DNA of 64,000 bases, taken from G965279355 sp965279355. Its GTDB lineage: Bacteria; Pseudomonadota; Alphaproteobacteria; CACIAM-22H2. The notes below the pieces were generated by a model. The model ran no database searches. It was given only the letters and a program-made list of their open reading frames with translations, and was not told the DNA's origin. The first letter of the stretch is position 1. The number at the start of each line of letters is the position of its first letter. This document shows positions 7,525 through 14,689 of this stretch, piece after piece. Location of the stretch: positions 620,001 to 684,000 of the forward strand of contig OZ257155.1 in assembly GCA_965279355.1 (NCBI GenBank), given 5' to 3'. The translations under genes and the position numbers were made by a program.

Positions 7525-9672
7525 TCAGCCGCGGGCGCGTTCGACCGAATTGATGGCCGGCGTCGCGCGCAGGGCGGCGATGATATTGGAGAGGTGCTTC
7601 ACGTCGCGCACCTCGATATCGATCAGCATCTCCCAGAACTGCAGGGAGCGGTTGGTGATCTTGAGATTCGTGATGTTGCCCTGATTCTTGGCGATCACCG
7701 TCGACAGCGAGCCGAGGCTGCCGGGCTCGTTCTGCACCACCATGTTGATGCGGCCGACGCGGGTCTCCTGGCCAGCGCTCTCATCCTCCCAAGACACATC
7801 GAGCCAGCGCTCCGGCGTATCGGCGAAGCTCTCCAGCGTGTCGCAATCGATGGTGTGGATGGTGACACCCTTGCCGGTCGTGACGATACCGACGATGCGG
7901 TCGCCCGGCAGCGGATGACAGCAGCCGGCATAGTGGACCGCCATGCCAGGGATCAGTCCCTTGATCGGCAGGGCGTGGCCATTGGCTTTCTTTTTGCGGG
8001 TGCGGATCTGAACAACGTTGGCCGGTTTCTGATCCTTGATGCCGGGGAAGACGGAAACCAGAACCTCGCGGTCAGTCAGCAACCCCTCACCGACCATCGC
8101 GTACAGATCGTCGGTATCCTCGCATTTGAAGTTCTTGAGGACGCCCTCCAGCGCTTTCTCGGTAAGTTCATGCCCTTCGCTGCGGAATGCCTTTTGCAAC
8201 ATCGAGCGGCCGAGATCGAGGAACTGCGTGCGCTGCTGTGTGCGGATGAACCGCCGGATGCGCGCCCGCGCCTTGCCGGTCACGACGAACCGCTCCCAGG
8301 TCGGCGACGGCGTCTGCGCCTTGGAGGTGATGATGTCGACCTGATCGCCGTTGTTGAGCGCGGTGCGCAGCGGCATCATGCGGCCGTTGATCTTGGCGCC
8401 GACGCAATGATCGCCGACCTGCGAATGGACGGCATAGGCGAAGTCGACCGTTGTCGAGCCGCGCGGCAGCGCGATCAGGTCGCCCTTGGGCGTGAAGCAG
8501 AAGACCTGGTCCTGGAACATTTCGAGCTTGGTGTGCTCGAGGAATTCCTCAGGCCCCGCCGCATGCTCGAGGATATCGAGCAGTTCGCGCATCCAGCGAT
8601 ACTGCCGTCCGTCGCGCGACTGCTCGCCGCTGGCATTGCCGCCCTTATAGTTCCAGTGCGCCGCCACGCCGAATTCGGCGATGTCGTGCATCTCGCGCGT
8701 GCGGATCTGCACCTCGATACGCTGCCGCTCCGGCCCGAACACGCCGGTATGAAGCGAGCGATAGCCGTTCGGCTTGGGGATCGAGATGTAATCCTTGAAA
8801 CGTCCCGGCACGACCGGATAACGCGAATGCATGATGCCCAGCGCGCGGTAACAGGACGCGATATCGGTGACCACGACGCGGAACGCCATGACGTCGGAGA
8901 GCTGCTCGAAGCCGACATCCTTGCGCTGCATCTTGCGCCAGATCGAATAGGGCGTCTTTTCGCGGCCTGAAACCCAGGCTTCCAGCCCCTCTTCCGCCAG
9001 CACGCGCTTGAGCTGGTCGGTGATGCGCGGGACGATATCGCCACCGCGTTCGCGCAGGAATGACAGGCGGGCCAGGATCGAATCCCGGACGTCGGGGTTG
9101 ATATGGCTGAAGGCCAGATCTTCCAGTTCTTCCTGGATGGCGCGCATGCCGATACGCTCAGCGAGCGGCGCGTAGATATCCATCGTCTCACGGGCGATCC
9201 GCACCCGCTTTTCCGGGTCAACGATGTGATGCAGTGTCCGCATGTTGTGCAGGCGGTCGGCGAGCTTCACCAGCAGCACCCGGATGTCTTCCGACATCGC
9301 GATCAGCAGCTTGCGGAAATTCTCGGCCTGCTTGGTCTGATCGGATTGCAGTTCGATGCGCGACAGCTTGGTCACGCCATCGACCAAGCGCGCGATCTCG
9401 GGGCCGAACAGCTTCTGGATTTCCTCCAGCGTGGTCAGCGTGTCCTCAACCGCATCGTGCAGCAGCGCCGTCACGATCGACGCGGCGTCGAGCTTGTAAT
9501 GGGTCAGGATGCCGGCGACTTCGAGCGGGTGCGAAAAATACGGATCGCCCGAGGCGCGCTTCTGCTGCCCATGCACCTTCATCGAGAAGACGTAGGCGCG
9601 GTTGATCGCGTCTTCGTCGGCGCCTGGGTCATAGGCCTTGACCCGTTCGACCAGTTCGAACTGACGGATCAT
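7525..9672 (-). CDS. spoT: Bifunctional (p)ppGpp synthetase/hydrolase, RelA/SpoT family
   Basis: Single long Rsh protein (715 residues) that makes and degrades the stringent-response alarmone. The N-terminal HD hydrolase domain is intact (HDAVEDT at 72-78). The synthetase domain has RFKDYISIPKPNGYRSLHT. A TGS domain follows around CFTPKGDLIALPRGSTTVDFAYAVHS, and a C-terminal ACT domain ends the protein. Both catalytic halves look functional, as is usual for the sole Rsh enzyme of alphaproteobacteria. Two hairpins lie between it and rpoZ upstream, so it may have its own promoter. Gene name could equally be rel or rsh. Confidence 0.96.
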   Translation of the reverse strand: MIRQFELVERVKAYDPGADEDAINRAYVFSMKVHGQQKRASGDPYFSHPLEVAGILTHYKLDAASIVTALLHDAVEDTLTTLEEIQKLFGPEIARLVDGVTKLSRIELQSDQTKQAENFRKLLIAMSEDIRVLLVKLADRLHNMRTLHHIVDPEKRVRIARETMDIYAPLAERIGMRAIQEELEDLAFSHINPDVRDSILARLSFLRERGGDIVPRITDQLKRVLAEEGLEAWVSGREKTPYSIWRKMQRKDVGFEQLSDVMAFRVVVTDIASCYRALGIMHSRYPVVPGRFKDYISIPKPNGYRSLHTGVFGPERQRIEVQIRTREMHDIAEFGVAAHWNYKGGNASGEQSRDGRQYRWMRELLDILEHAAGPEEFLEHTKLEMFQDQVFCFTPKGDLIALPRGSTTVDFAYAVHSQVGDHCVGAKINGRMMPLRTALNNGDQVDIITSKAQTPSPTWERFVVTGKARARIRRFIRTQQRTQFLDLGRSMLQKAFRSEGHELTEKALEGVLKNFKCEDTDDLYAMVGEGLLTDREVLVSVFPGIKDQKPANVVQIRTRKKKANGHALPIKGLIPGMAVHYAGCCHPLPGDRIVGIVTTGKGVTIHTIDCDTLESFADTPERWLDVSWEDESAGQETRVGRINMVVQNEPGSLGSLSTVIAKNQGNITNLKITNRSLQFWEMLIDIEVRDVKHLSNIIAALRATPAINSVERARG

Positions 9673-9743
9673 GACGCGGTGCCCCCTACGGGCCGCCGAT
9701 GGCGGGTAACGCTACTTGGGGAATCTCTGTCGTGCTGAAACGC

Positions 9744-9803
9744 CCCGGCCTTCCGATCGGAAGAGCGGGGTAATCCGGCGCCCTGTGTATTCAAGGCGCC
9801 GGA
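9744..9803 (-). terminator. Two adjacent hairpins between rpoZ and the relA/spoT gene
   Basis: The first, read on the minus strand after rpoZ, has perfect 9-base arms (TCCGGCGCC/GGCGCCGGA, 9774-9782 and 9795-9803) around a 12-base loop. The second is centred on the 14-base palindrome CTTCCGATCGGAAG (9750-9763), extended by GC-rich outer arms with two mismatches. Neither is followed by a good T-run. Position 11 bases past the rpoZ stop suits a terminator or attenuator. Confidence 0.45.
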
Positions 9804-9813
9804 AATGGCCGGG

Positions 9814-10218
9814 TCAGGCCTCTTCGTCTGCAGCCGGCGCATCAGCGTTGCCGGCCTCCTCGCCTTCGACTGCCTCAGCGCCTTCGCTCTCGTCGATTTC
9901 GGCGCCGTCCTGGATCGCCTCGTACGGCACGCCGGCGACATTGGTGTCGGCCGCGAGCAGCTCCATGGCGTCGTCCTCGGGCTCATCGCTCTCAACATGC
10001 TTCTGCAGGCTGGAAATCAGCGCCTGACGGAGGTTGTCGAGATCGACGGAACCTTCCGCGATCTCGCGGAGAGCGACGACCGGGTTCTTGTCGTTGTCGC
10101 GCTCAAGCGTGAGCTCGCCACCGGAAGAGATCTCACGCGCGCGCTGGCCAGCCAGCAACACGAGATTGAAACGGTTGGGAATCTTAACGACGCAATCTTC
10201 AACGGTTACGCGAGCCAT
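9814..10218 (-). CDS. rpoZ: RNA polymerase omega subunit
   Basis: Omega helps assemble and stabilise the RNA polymerase beta' subunit and is one of the ppGpp contact points. The N-terminus MARVTVEDCVVKIPNRFNLVLLAGQRARE matches the family in a run of conserved positions. At 134 residues it is longer than the E. coli protein because of an acidic, Glu/Asp/Ala-rich tail from about residue 75, typical of alphaproteobacteria. It is followed by two hairpins and then relA/spoT, the classic rpoZ-spoT linkage. ATG 10218 is the only reasonable start. Confidence 0.95.
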   Translation of the reverse strand: MARVTVEDCVVKIPNRFNLVLLAGQRAREISSGGELTLERDNDKNPVVALREIAEGSVDLDNLRQALISSLQKHVESDEPEDDAMELLAADTNVAGVPYEAIQDGAEIDESEGAEAVEGEEAGNADAPAADEEA

Positions 10219-10344
10219 CGGCGATCAAATCTCCAGAGCGTATCGGTATAGGGGCAATATAGGGTGCCGAGCCCCCTAAACACAAGCATTTCTGAGGGGT
10301 TAGCAGCCATGTTTTATGCGCAGGACCGGCTGTTTTGCGCAATT

Positions 10345-10848
10345 TTACGCCGCTGGCGTCAGCGGCTCGGCCACAGCGTCTTCCGGCAGCCCGGCCAGCA
10401 AGTCGTTCATACTCTGGCCCGTTTTGGGGTGGCGCCAGTCCGGAGCCAGTTCCGCCATCGGTTTCAGGACAAAAGCCCGCCCGTTCAGGCGGGGATGCGG
10501 CAGCAGCGGCGTGGCCGCCTCGCTGATCGTGCCGTTGTAGTCGATGAGATCGAGATCGATGACCCGCGCCGCATTCACCATGCCGGCCTCGCGGGTCCGC
10601 CCCATTGCCCGCTCCACCTCATGCATCGTCGCCAGCAGCTCTGCCGGGGCCAGCGCTGTCTCGACCGCGGCGACACCGTTAGTGAACCATGGCTGGTCGG
10701 AAGGCGGCCAGGGCGGCGTCCTGTACCAGCGCGAGCGCCGCAGCACGCGCACGCCTGCCGCCTGGAGCATCACCAGCGCTCGCTCGCAATTCTCTACTGG
10801 CGTCCCCGCCGCGCCGGCGAGGTTGGACCCGAGCGCGATCAGGATCAT
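10345..10848 (-). CDS. folK: 2-amino-4-hydroxy-6-hydroxymethyldihydropteridine diphosphokinase
   Basis: HPPK transfers pyrophosphate from ATP to 6-hydroxymethyl-7,8-dihydropterin in folate synthesis. The 167 residues contain the opening IALGSN, the substrate-binding WYRTPPW and FTNGVAAVET region, and the signature RVIDLDLIDYNG followed by LPHPRLNGRAFVLKPM. Length is normal. The gene begins 9 bases after the stop of the 126-residue unknown gene upstream, so these two probably share a transcript, and it ends 126 bases before the rpoZ start. No other folate genes are in the window. Confidence 0.95.
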   Translation of the reverse strand: MILIALGSNLAGAAGTPVENCERALVMLQAAGVRVLRRSRWYRTPPWPPSDQPWFTNGVAAVETALAPAELLATMHEVERAMGRTREAGMVNAARVIDLDLIDYNGTISEAATPLLPHPRLNGRAFVLKPMAELAPDWRHPKTGQSMNDLLAGLPEDAVAEPLTPAA

Positions 10849-10857
10849 CGCGGGAGG

Positions 10858-11238
10858 TCAGTTCGCCGTTTCGAGCGTGCTGTGAACATCGGACGGACGC
10901 TGCTGAAGGATACGCTGGATCAGCTGCGACGACTGGCTCTGGTCCATCTGCATGCCCACCCATCCAAACCCCGGATGCAGCAAAGCCAGCACGATACCGC
11001 CGGTGATCAGATCTGGCTGCACCCACCAGCGGGCTTTCGGCACGACCGTCATCGAACCGCCGGTGGTCGGATCCTGTTGCGGAATTGCCGGCTCCATGTT
11101 GATCCGCGCGTGGGAGAACGTCTGCACCAGACGCTCGACATCTGCGGTGTCCAGTTCCATGGCTGCTGCGCCGGGGAATTGCACGATCAGCTTCTGGCGG
11201 TCTTCCGACATCCGCAACGTGGGCACCGTGCTGCTCAT
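10858..11238 (-). CDS. Small conserved protein of unknown function (126 aa)
   Basis: No known domain recognised. The start MSSTVPTLRMSEDRQKLIVQFPG at 11238 was preferred over an in-frame ATG at 11277. The first half is beta-like and polar; the middle has the notable stretch KARWWVQPDLITGGIVLALLHPGFGW, which is moderately hydrophobic but too short and interrupted to be a confident membrane span. The C-terminal tail is Gln/Ser-rich. It lies 9 bases before folK on the same strand and diverges from the NYN-nuclease gene, with about 130 bases between their starts. Confidence 0.7.
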   Translation of the reverse strand: MSSTVPTLRMSEDRQKLIVQFPGAAAMELDTADVERLVQTFSHARINMEPAIPQQDPTTGGSMTVVPKARWWVQPDLITGGIVLALLHPGFGWVGMQMDQSQSSQLIQRILQQRPSDVHSTLETAN

Positions 11239-11370
11239 GATCCGTCTCCACAATGCATGCTGTAACGCGCCCGCCACAAAACCGTTCGGGGGACTTGTCG
11301 CATCATCTTCGAAGCGCTAGAAATTTTGTGTTCAGGCATATGCGTATTACCAGTTCACGGAGTATTTCGA

Positions 11371-11997
11371 ATGATGTTTTACCCGCAGGAGCGTCTCGCC
11401 CTGTTTATCGACGGCGCCAACCTCTATTCCGCCTCGCGGGCTCTCGGTTTCGATATCGATTACAAGAAGCTGCTGTCGCTGTTCCAGAACAAAGGCCGCC
11501 TGATCCGCGCGTTCTATTATACAGCACTTGTCGAGGAGCAGGAGTACTCGCCGATCCGGCCGCTGATCGACTGGCTGGACTATAACGGCTACACGATGGT
11601 GACGAAGCCCATCAAGGAATTCACCGATGCCCACGGCCGGCGCAAGGTGAAGGGTAGCATGGATATTGAGCTGGCCATCGACATGATGGAAATGGCCGAC
11701 CGGCTCGACCATATCGTGCTCTTCTCGGGCGACGGCGATTTCCGCCGGCTGATCGAAGTGGTGCAGCGCCGCGGGATCCGCGTGACCGTCGTCTCGACGA
11801 TCCGCTCGCAGCCACCGATGGTCTCCGACGATCTCCGCCGCCAGGCCGATGCGTTCGTCGAGTTGCAGGATCTCATGCCGCAGATCCAGCGCGCCGGCGG
11901 CGAGCGTCCCCATCGTGAGCCCCGTGACAATCGCGAGGTCGCCTCACCCGCTCATCCCGAGCGCTACTACGCGCAGGAGACCGAGCCCGTCCGCTAA
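11371..11997 (+). CDS. NYN domain (LabA/DUF88, PIN-like) protein
   Basis: Predicted Mg-dependent ribonuclease of the NYN/LabA group. The 208-residue protein has the PIN-type acidic set: FIDGANLY (Asp14), GSMDIELAIDMMEMA (Asp98, Asp104) and LFSGDGDF (Asp121, Asp123). The C-terminal 35 residues are polar, Arg/Pro/Glu-rich and probably disordered. I chose the ATG pair at 11371, preceded by CGGAG; the frame is open further upstream but without family-like sequence. It is followed after 5 bases by the uracil-DNA glycosylase gene, suggesting a nucleic-acid-processing pair. The RNA substrate is unknown. Confidence 0.88.
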   Translation: MMFYPQERLALFIDGANLYSASRALGFDIDYKKLLSLFQNKGRLIRAFYYTALVEEQEYSPIRPLIDWLDYNGYTMVTKPIKEFTDAHGRRKVKGSMDIELAIDMMEMADRLDHIVLFSGDGDFRRLIEVVQRRGIRVTVVSTIRSQPPMVSDDLRRQADAFVELQDLMPQIQRAGGERPHREPRDNREVASPAHPERYYAQETEPVR

Positions 11998-12002
11998 CGC
12001 CG

Positions 12003-12689
12003 ATGGCCCGCACCCCGGCGCAAGTCCCGCTTCTGACCGGCGAGCCCAAGCGGGACTGCCCATATTGCCCGCGCCTCGTTGATTTCCGCGAAACTTTGCG
12101 CGCCGAATATCCCGACTGGCACAACGCGCCGGTGCCGAGCTTTGGATCGATGTCGGCGGCGCTGCTGATCGTCGGTCTGGCGCCGGGTCTGAAAGGTGCA
12201 AACCGGACCGGACGTCCGTTCACCGGCGACTTTGCCGGCGATCTGCTCTACGCAACGCTGAAGAAGTTCGGCTTCGCCACCGGCACGTATGCGGCCGTGC
12301 GCGATGACGACGTGTGGAAGCCCGATACACTGACCCTGAAGGACGTCCGCATCGTCAACGCGGTCCGCTGCCTGCCGCCACAGAACAAACCGCTGCCGAT
12401 CGAGATCAAGACCTGCCGTGGTTTTCTGGCGTCAGAGATCGGCAATATGCCGAAGCTGAAAGCCATCGTGGTCCTTGGTCGGGTCGCGCACGATGCAACA
12501 GTCGCGACACTCGGACAGAAACAGCGGAACTTTCCGTTCGGGCACGGCGCGCTGCATACAATGCCGAACGGCATCGTCCTCGCCGACAGTTATCACTGCT
12601 CACGCTACAACACGAACACCGGCGTGCTGACGACAGAGATGCTCGAAGCAGTGTTCGCGAAAGTCCGAGCGGTTCTTTCGGAATCGTAA
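12003..12689 (+). CDS. Uracil-DNA glycosylase, family 5 (UdgB-like)
   Basis: Removes uracil and possibly other deaminated bases from DNA. The 228 residues show the family signature GLAPGLKGANRTGRPFTGD beginning at residue 58 and the distal active-site segment SYHCSRYN, typical of the UDGb type rather than the HPSP form. Cysteines Cys19 and Cys22 (CPYC), plus two more in VRCLPP and KTCRGF, can bind a 4Fe-4S cluster as known for families 4 and 5. It starts 5 bases after the NYN gene and converges with the SpoIIAA-like gene. Confidence 0.9.
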   Translation: MARTPAQVPLLTGEPKRDCPYCPRLVDFRETLRAEYPDWHNAPVPSFGSMSAALLIVGLAPGLKGANRTGRPFTGDFAGDLLYATLKKFGFATGTYAAVRDDDVWKPDTLTLKDVRIVNAVRCLPPQNKPLPIEIKTCRGFLASEIGNMPKLKAIVVLGRVAHDATVATLGQKQRNFPFGHGALHTMPNGIVLADSYHCSRYNTNTGVLTTEMLEAVFAKVRAVLSES

Positions 12690-12766
12690 CGCGTGCGCTT
12701 TTCCGTTCCGTCACCCCATCCGGATGGATGACCGATCCAGGTCGGGCATGGTGCGGTCGGTTGTGA

Positions 12767-13159
12767 CTAAGCCGTCCGCTCGTTGAGCCAGTCCAGCGCC
12801 GCTTCCTTATTGTCGAACAGGCGATGCTTGGTGCCGGTGAAGATCGCCGACATCACCTTGATGTGCATCGACATCATGAATTCCCGCGATACATAGGCGG
12901 CGCGCCCTCCGCCCCAGCGGCGCATCTGGCTCAGGGCACGAACGGCCGACCAGTCCACCTTGCTTTTGGAATGCGTCAGGTCGACCAGCACATAGGCCCC
13001 GGGCTGGATCAGGCCCATATCGACGGCCTTTTCGAAGCACTCCAGGAAATTGCCTTCCATCGGATCGTTGACGTCGATCGTCACGATATGGCCGGCACGG
13101 GAAATCGTGATCCCGTTGGTTTCCGTCCCGCAGCGAACGAAATCGTCGCCCCCGGTCAT
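12767..13159 (-). CDS. SpoIIAA/STAS-like protein
   Basis: The 130-residue product has the alternating strand-helix pattern of STAS/SpoIIAA-like proteins: ITISRAGHIVTIDVND, then AYVLVDLTHSKSKVDWSAVRAL, then RAAYVS and the terminal RLFDNKEAALDWL, an ending common in this group. No catalytic residues are evident. Such proteins may bind small ligands or membranes, but the role here is unknown. It is downstream of smpB on neither strand overlap, with its start 14 bases beyond the smpB stop in the same direction, so it may be cotranscribed with smpB and dapA. Confidence 0.7.
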   Translation of the reverse strand: MTGGDDFVRCGTETNGITISRAGHIVTIDVNDPMEGNFLECFEKAVDMGLIQPGAYVLVDLTHSKSKVDWSAVRALSQMRRWGGGRAAYVSREFMMSMHIKVMSAIFTGTKHRLFDNKEAALDWLNERTA

Positions 13160-13173
13160 CGGCCTGCCGCCCC

Positions 13174-13644
13174 TCAGCTCCGGTCCCGCATCACCCGGGA
13201 CTTCTCGCGCTGCCAGTCGCGCTGCTTGATCGTTTCCCGCTTGTCGTACTTTTTCTTGCCCTTGGCAAGGCCGAGCTCGACTTTCGCGCGTCCCTGCCCG
13301 TTGAAATAGATCCGCAGAGGAACGAGCGTCATGCCGTCGCGCTGAATGGAGCCGATCAGCCGTTCCATCTCGCGCTTGTGCACCAGCAGCTTCCGCGGCC
13401 GCTTGGGCTCGTGATTCATCCGGTTGCCGCCGCGGAATTCCGGAATATGCGCGTTGAAAAGCCAGAGCTCGCCTTTCATCTCCCCGGCATGCGCATCGGT
13501 GATCTGAACGCCACCGTCGCGCATCGACTTGACCTCGGTCCCGGTCAGAACGATGCCGGTCTCCAGCGTCGAGATGATGAAATAGTCGTGCCGCGCCTTG
13601 CGATTTTGGGCGACGACTTTCTCGGCGAGCGGCGCCTTGGGCAT
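13174..13644 (-). CDS. smpB: SsrA-binding protein SmpB
   Basis: Binds tmRNA and delivers it to stalled ribosomes for trans-translation. The 156-residue protein has NRKARHDYFI, the family motif LTGTEVKSMR, LFNAHIPEF and the basic C-terminal tail with KGKKKYDKRETIKQRDW, which enters the mRNA channel. The start at 13644 gives MPKAPLAEKVVAQNRKA, as in relatives; a longer reading frame to 13767 overlaps dapA and is not convincing. The gene follows dapA by 26 bases on the same strand. The tmRNA gene itself was not found in this window. Confidence 0.95.
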   Translation of the reverse strand: MPKAPLAEKVVAQNRKARHDYFIISTLETGIVLTGTEVKSMRDGGVQITDAHAGEMKGELWLFNAHIPEFRGGNRMNHEPKRPRKLLVHKREMERLIGSIQRDGMTLVPLRIYFNGQGRAKVELGLAKGKKKYDKRETIKQRDWQREKSRVMRDRS

Positions 13645-13670
13645 GCCAGTATTGCGATGTCGACCGGTGC

Positions 13671-14546
13671 CTAGTTCAGGAGGCCGGCCGTCACCATCGC
13701 CTCTCGCACGCGCTGTTTGGTCGTATCGCCGGGCTCCGTGAGCGGCAGGCGGACCTTCGGATCGCATTTGCCGAGCAGGCTCGCGGCGTACTTTACCGGC
13801 CCGGGATTCGACTCAATGAAAAGCGATTCATGCAGCGGCGCCAGCCGCTCATGGATTTCGCGCGCCTTGGCAAAGTCGCCGGCCAGGCAGGCGTTCTGGA
13901 AATCGGAGAGCTGACGCGGCGCGATGTTCGCCGTCACCGAGATGCAGCCGTCACCGCCCAGCGCCATCTGCGCCAGGGCAAGAGCGTCATCGCCGGACAG
14001 CTGCACGAAATCTTTGCCGATCAGGCGCCGGTGCTTGGTGAAGCGCGTGACGTCGCCCGTGGCTTCCTTGACGCCAACGACATTCGGCAGCTTGGCGATA
14101 CGCGCCATCGTCTCAGGCACGATGTCGATAACGCAGCGCGGCGGGATGTTGTAGACGATGATCGGCAGGTCGACGGCGTCGGAGATCGCCTTGTAATGCT
14201 GGTACAGGCCTTCCTGCGTCGGCTTGTTGTAATACGGCGTCACAACCAGGACAGCATCCGCGCCCGCCTTCTTGGCGTGCTTCGTCAGACTGATCGCCTC
14301 TGCCGTCGAGTTCGAGCCGGCACCGGCGATCACGGGCACGCGCTTTGCCGTCGCCTCGATGCACATCTCGACAACGCGATGATGCTCGTCATGCGACAGG
14401 GTCGGCGACTCACCGGTGGTCCCGCACGGAATCAGTCCATGGGTCCCTTCCTTGATCTGCCAATCGACCAGTTCCTGAAACTTTTTCTCGTCGACATGCC
14501 CGTTCTTGAACGGCGTAATGAGGGCGACGAGGGAACCCTTGAACAT
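13671..14546 (-). CDS. dapA: 4-hydroxy-tetrahydrodipicolinate synthase
   Basis: Condenses pyruvate with aspartate semialdehyde in lysine and diaminopimelate synthesis. In 291 residues the TIM-barrel aldolase features are present: CGTTGESPTLS (Thr43-Thr44), the catalytic Tyr in VYNIPPR (Tyr132) and the Schiff-base Lys in VVGVKEATGD (Lys160). An AAGGAG ribosome-binding site sits before ATG 14546, which settles the start against a longer frame to 14612. It diverges from the lytic transglycosylase gene across 143 bases, which must contain both promoters; a peptidoglycan precursor enzyme thus faces a peptidoglycan-cleaving enzyme. Confidence 0.95.
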   Translation of the reverse strand: MFKGSLVALITPFKNGHVDEKKFQELVDWQIKEGTHGLIPCGTTGESPTLSHDEHHRVVEMCIEATAKRVPVIAGAGSNSTAEAISLTKHAKKAGADAVLVVTPYYNKPTQEGLYQHYKAISDAVDLPIIVYNIPPRCVIDIVPETMARIAKLPNVVGVKEATGDVTRFTKHRRLIGKDFVQLSGDDALALAQMALGGDGCISVTANIAPRQLSDFQNACLAGDFAKAREIHERLAPLHESLFIESNPGPVKYAASLLGKCDPKVRLPLTEPGDTTKQRVREAMVTAGLLN

Positions 14547-14689
14547 GGTTAAATCTCCTTGGCGGGGGTGGAACATACCCCTCGCGGCGCTCGATCCGCA
14601 ACCGCTCCACATCGGCCTACCGCCCTAACCTTTGGCTAACCAAATTCGATTGCTGGCATCGACCCGGCTCCTTCCCCTAGTATCCGGGC

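Noticed and set aside
7486..8970. Long plus-strand frame opposite relA/spoT
   Set aside because: Mirror of a real gene in GC-rich DNA, with no domain; codon-position composition follows the minus-strand gene.
12716..12727. CCATCCGGATGG perfect palindrome between convergent genes
   Set aside because: No loop and no T-run, so not a convincing terminator; in GC-rich DNA a 12-base palindrome is not unusual.
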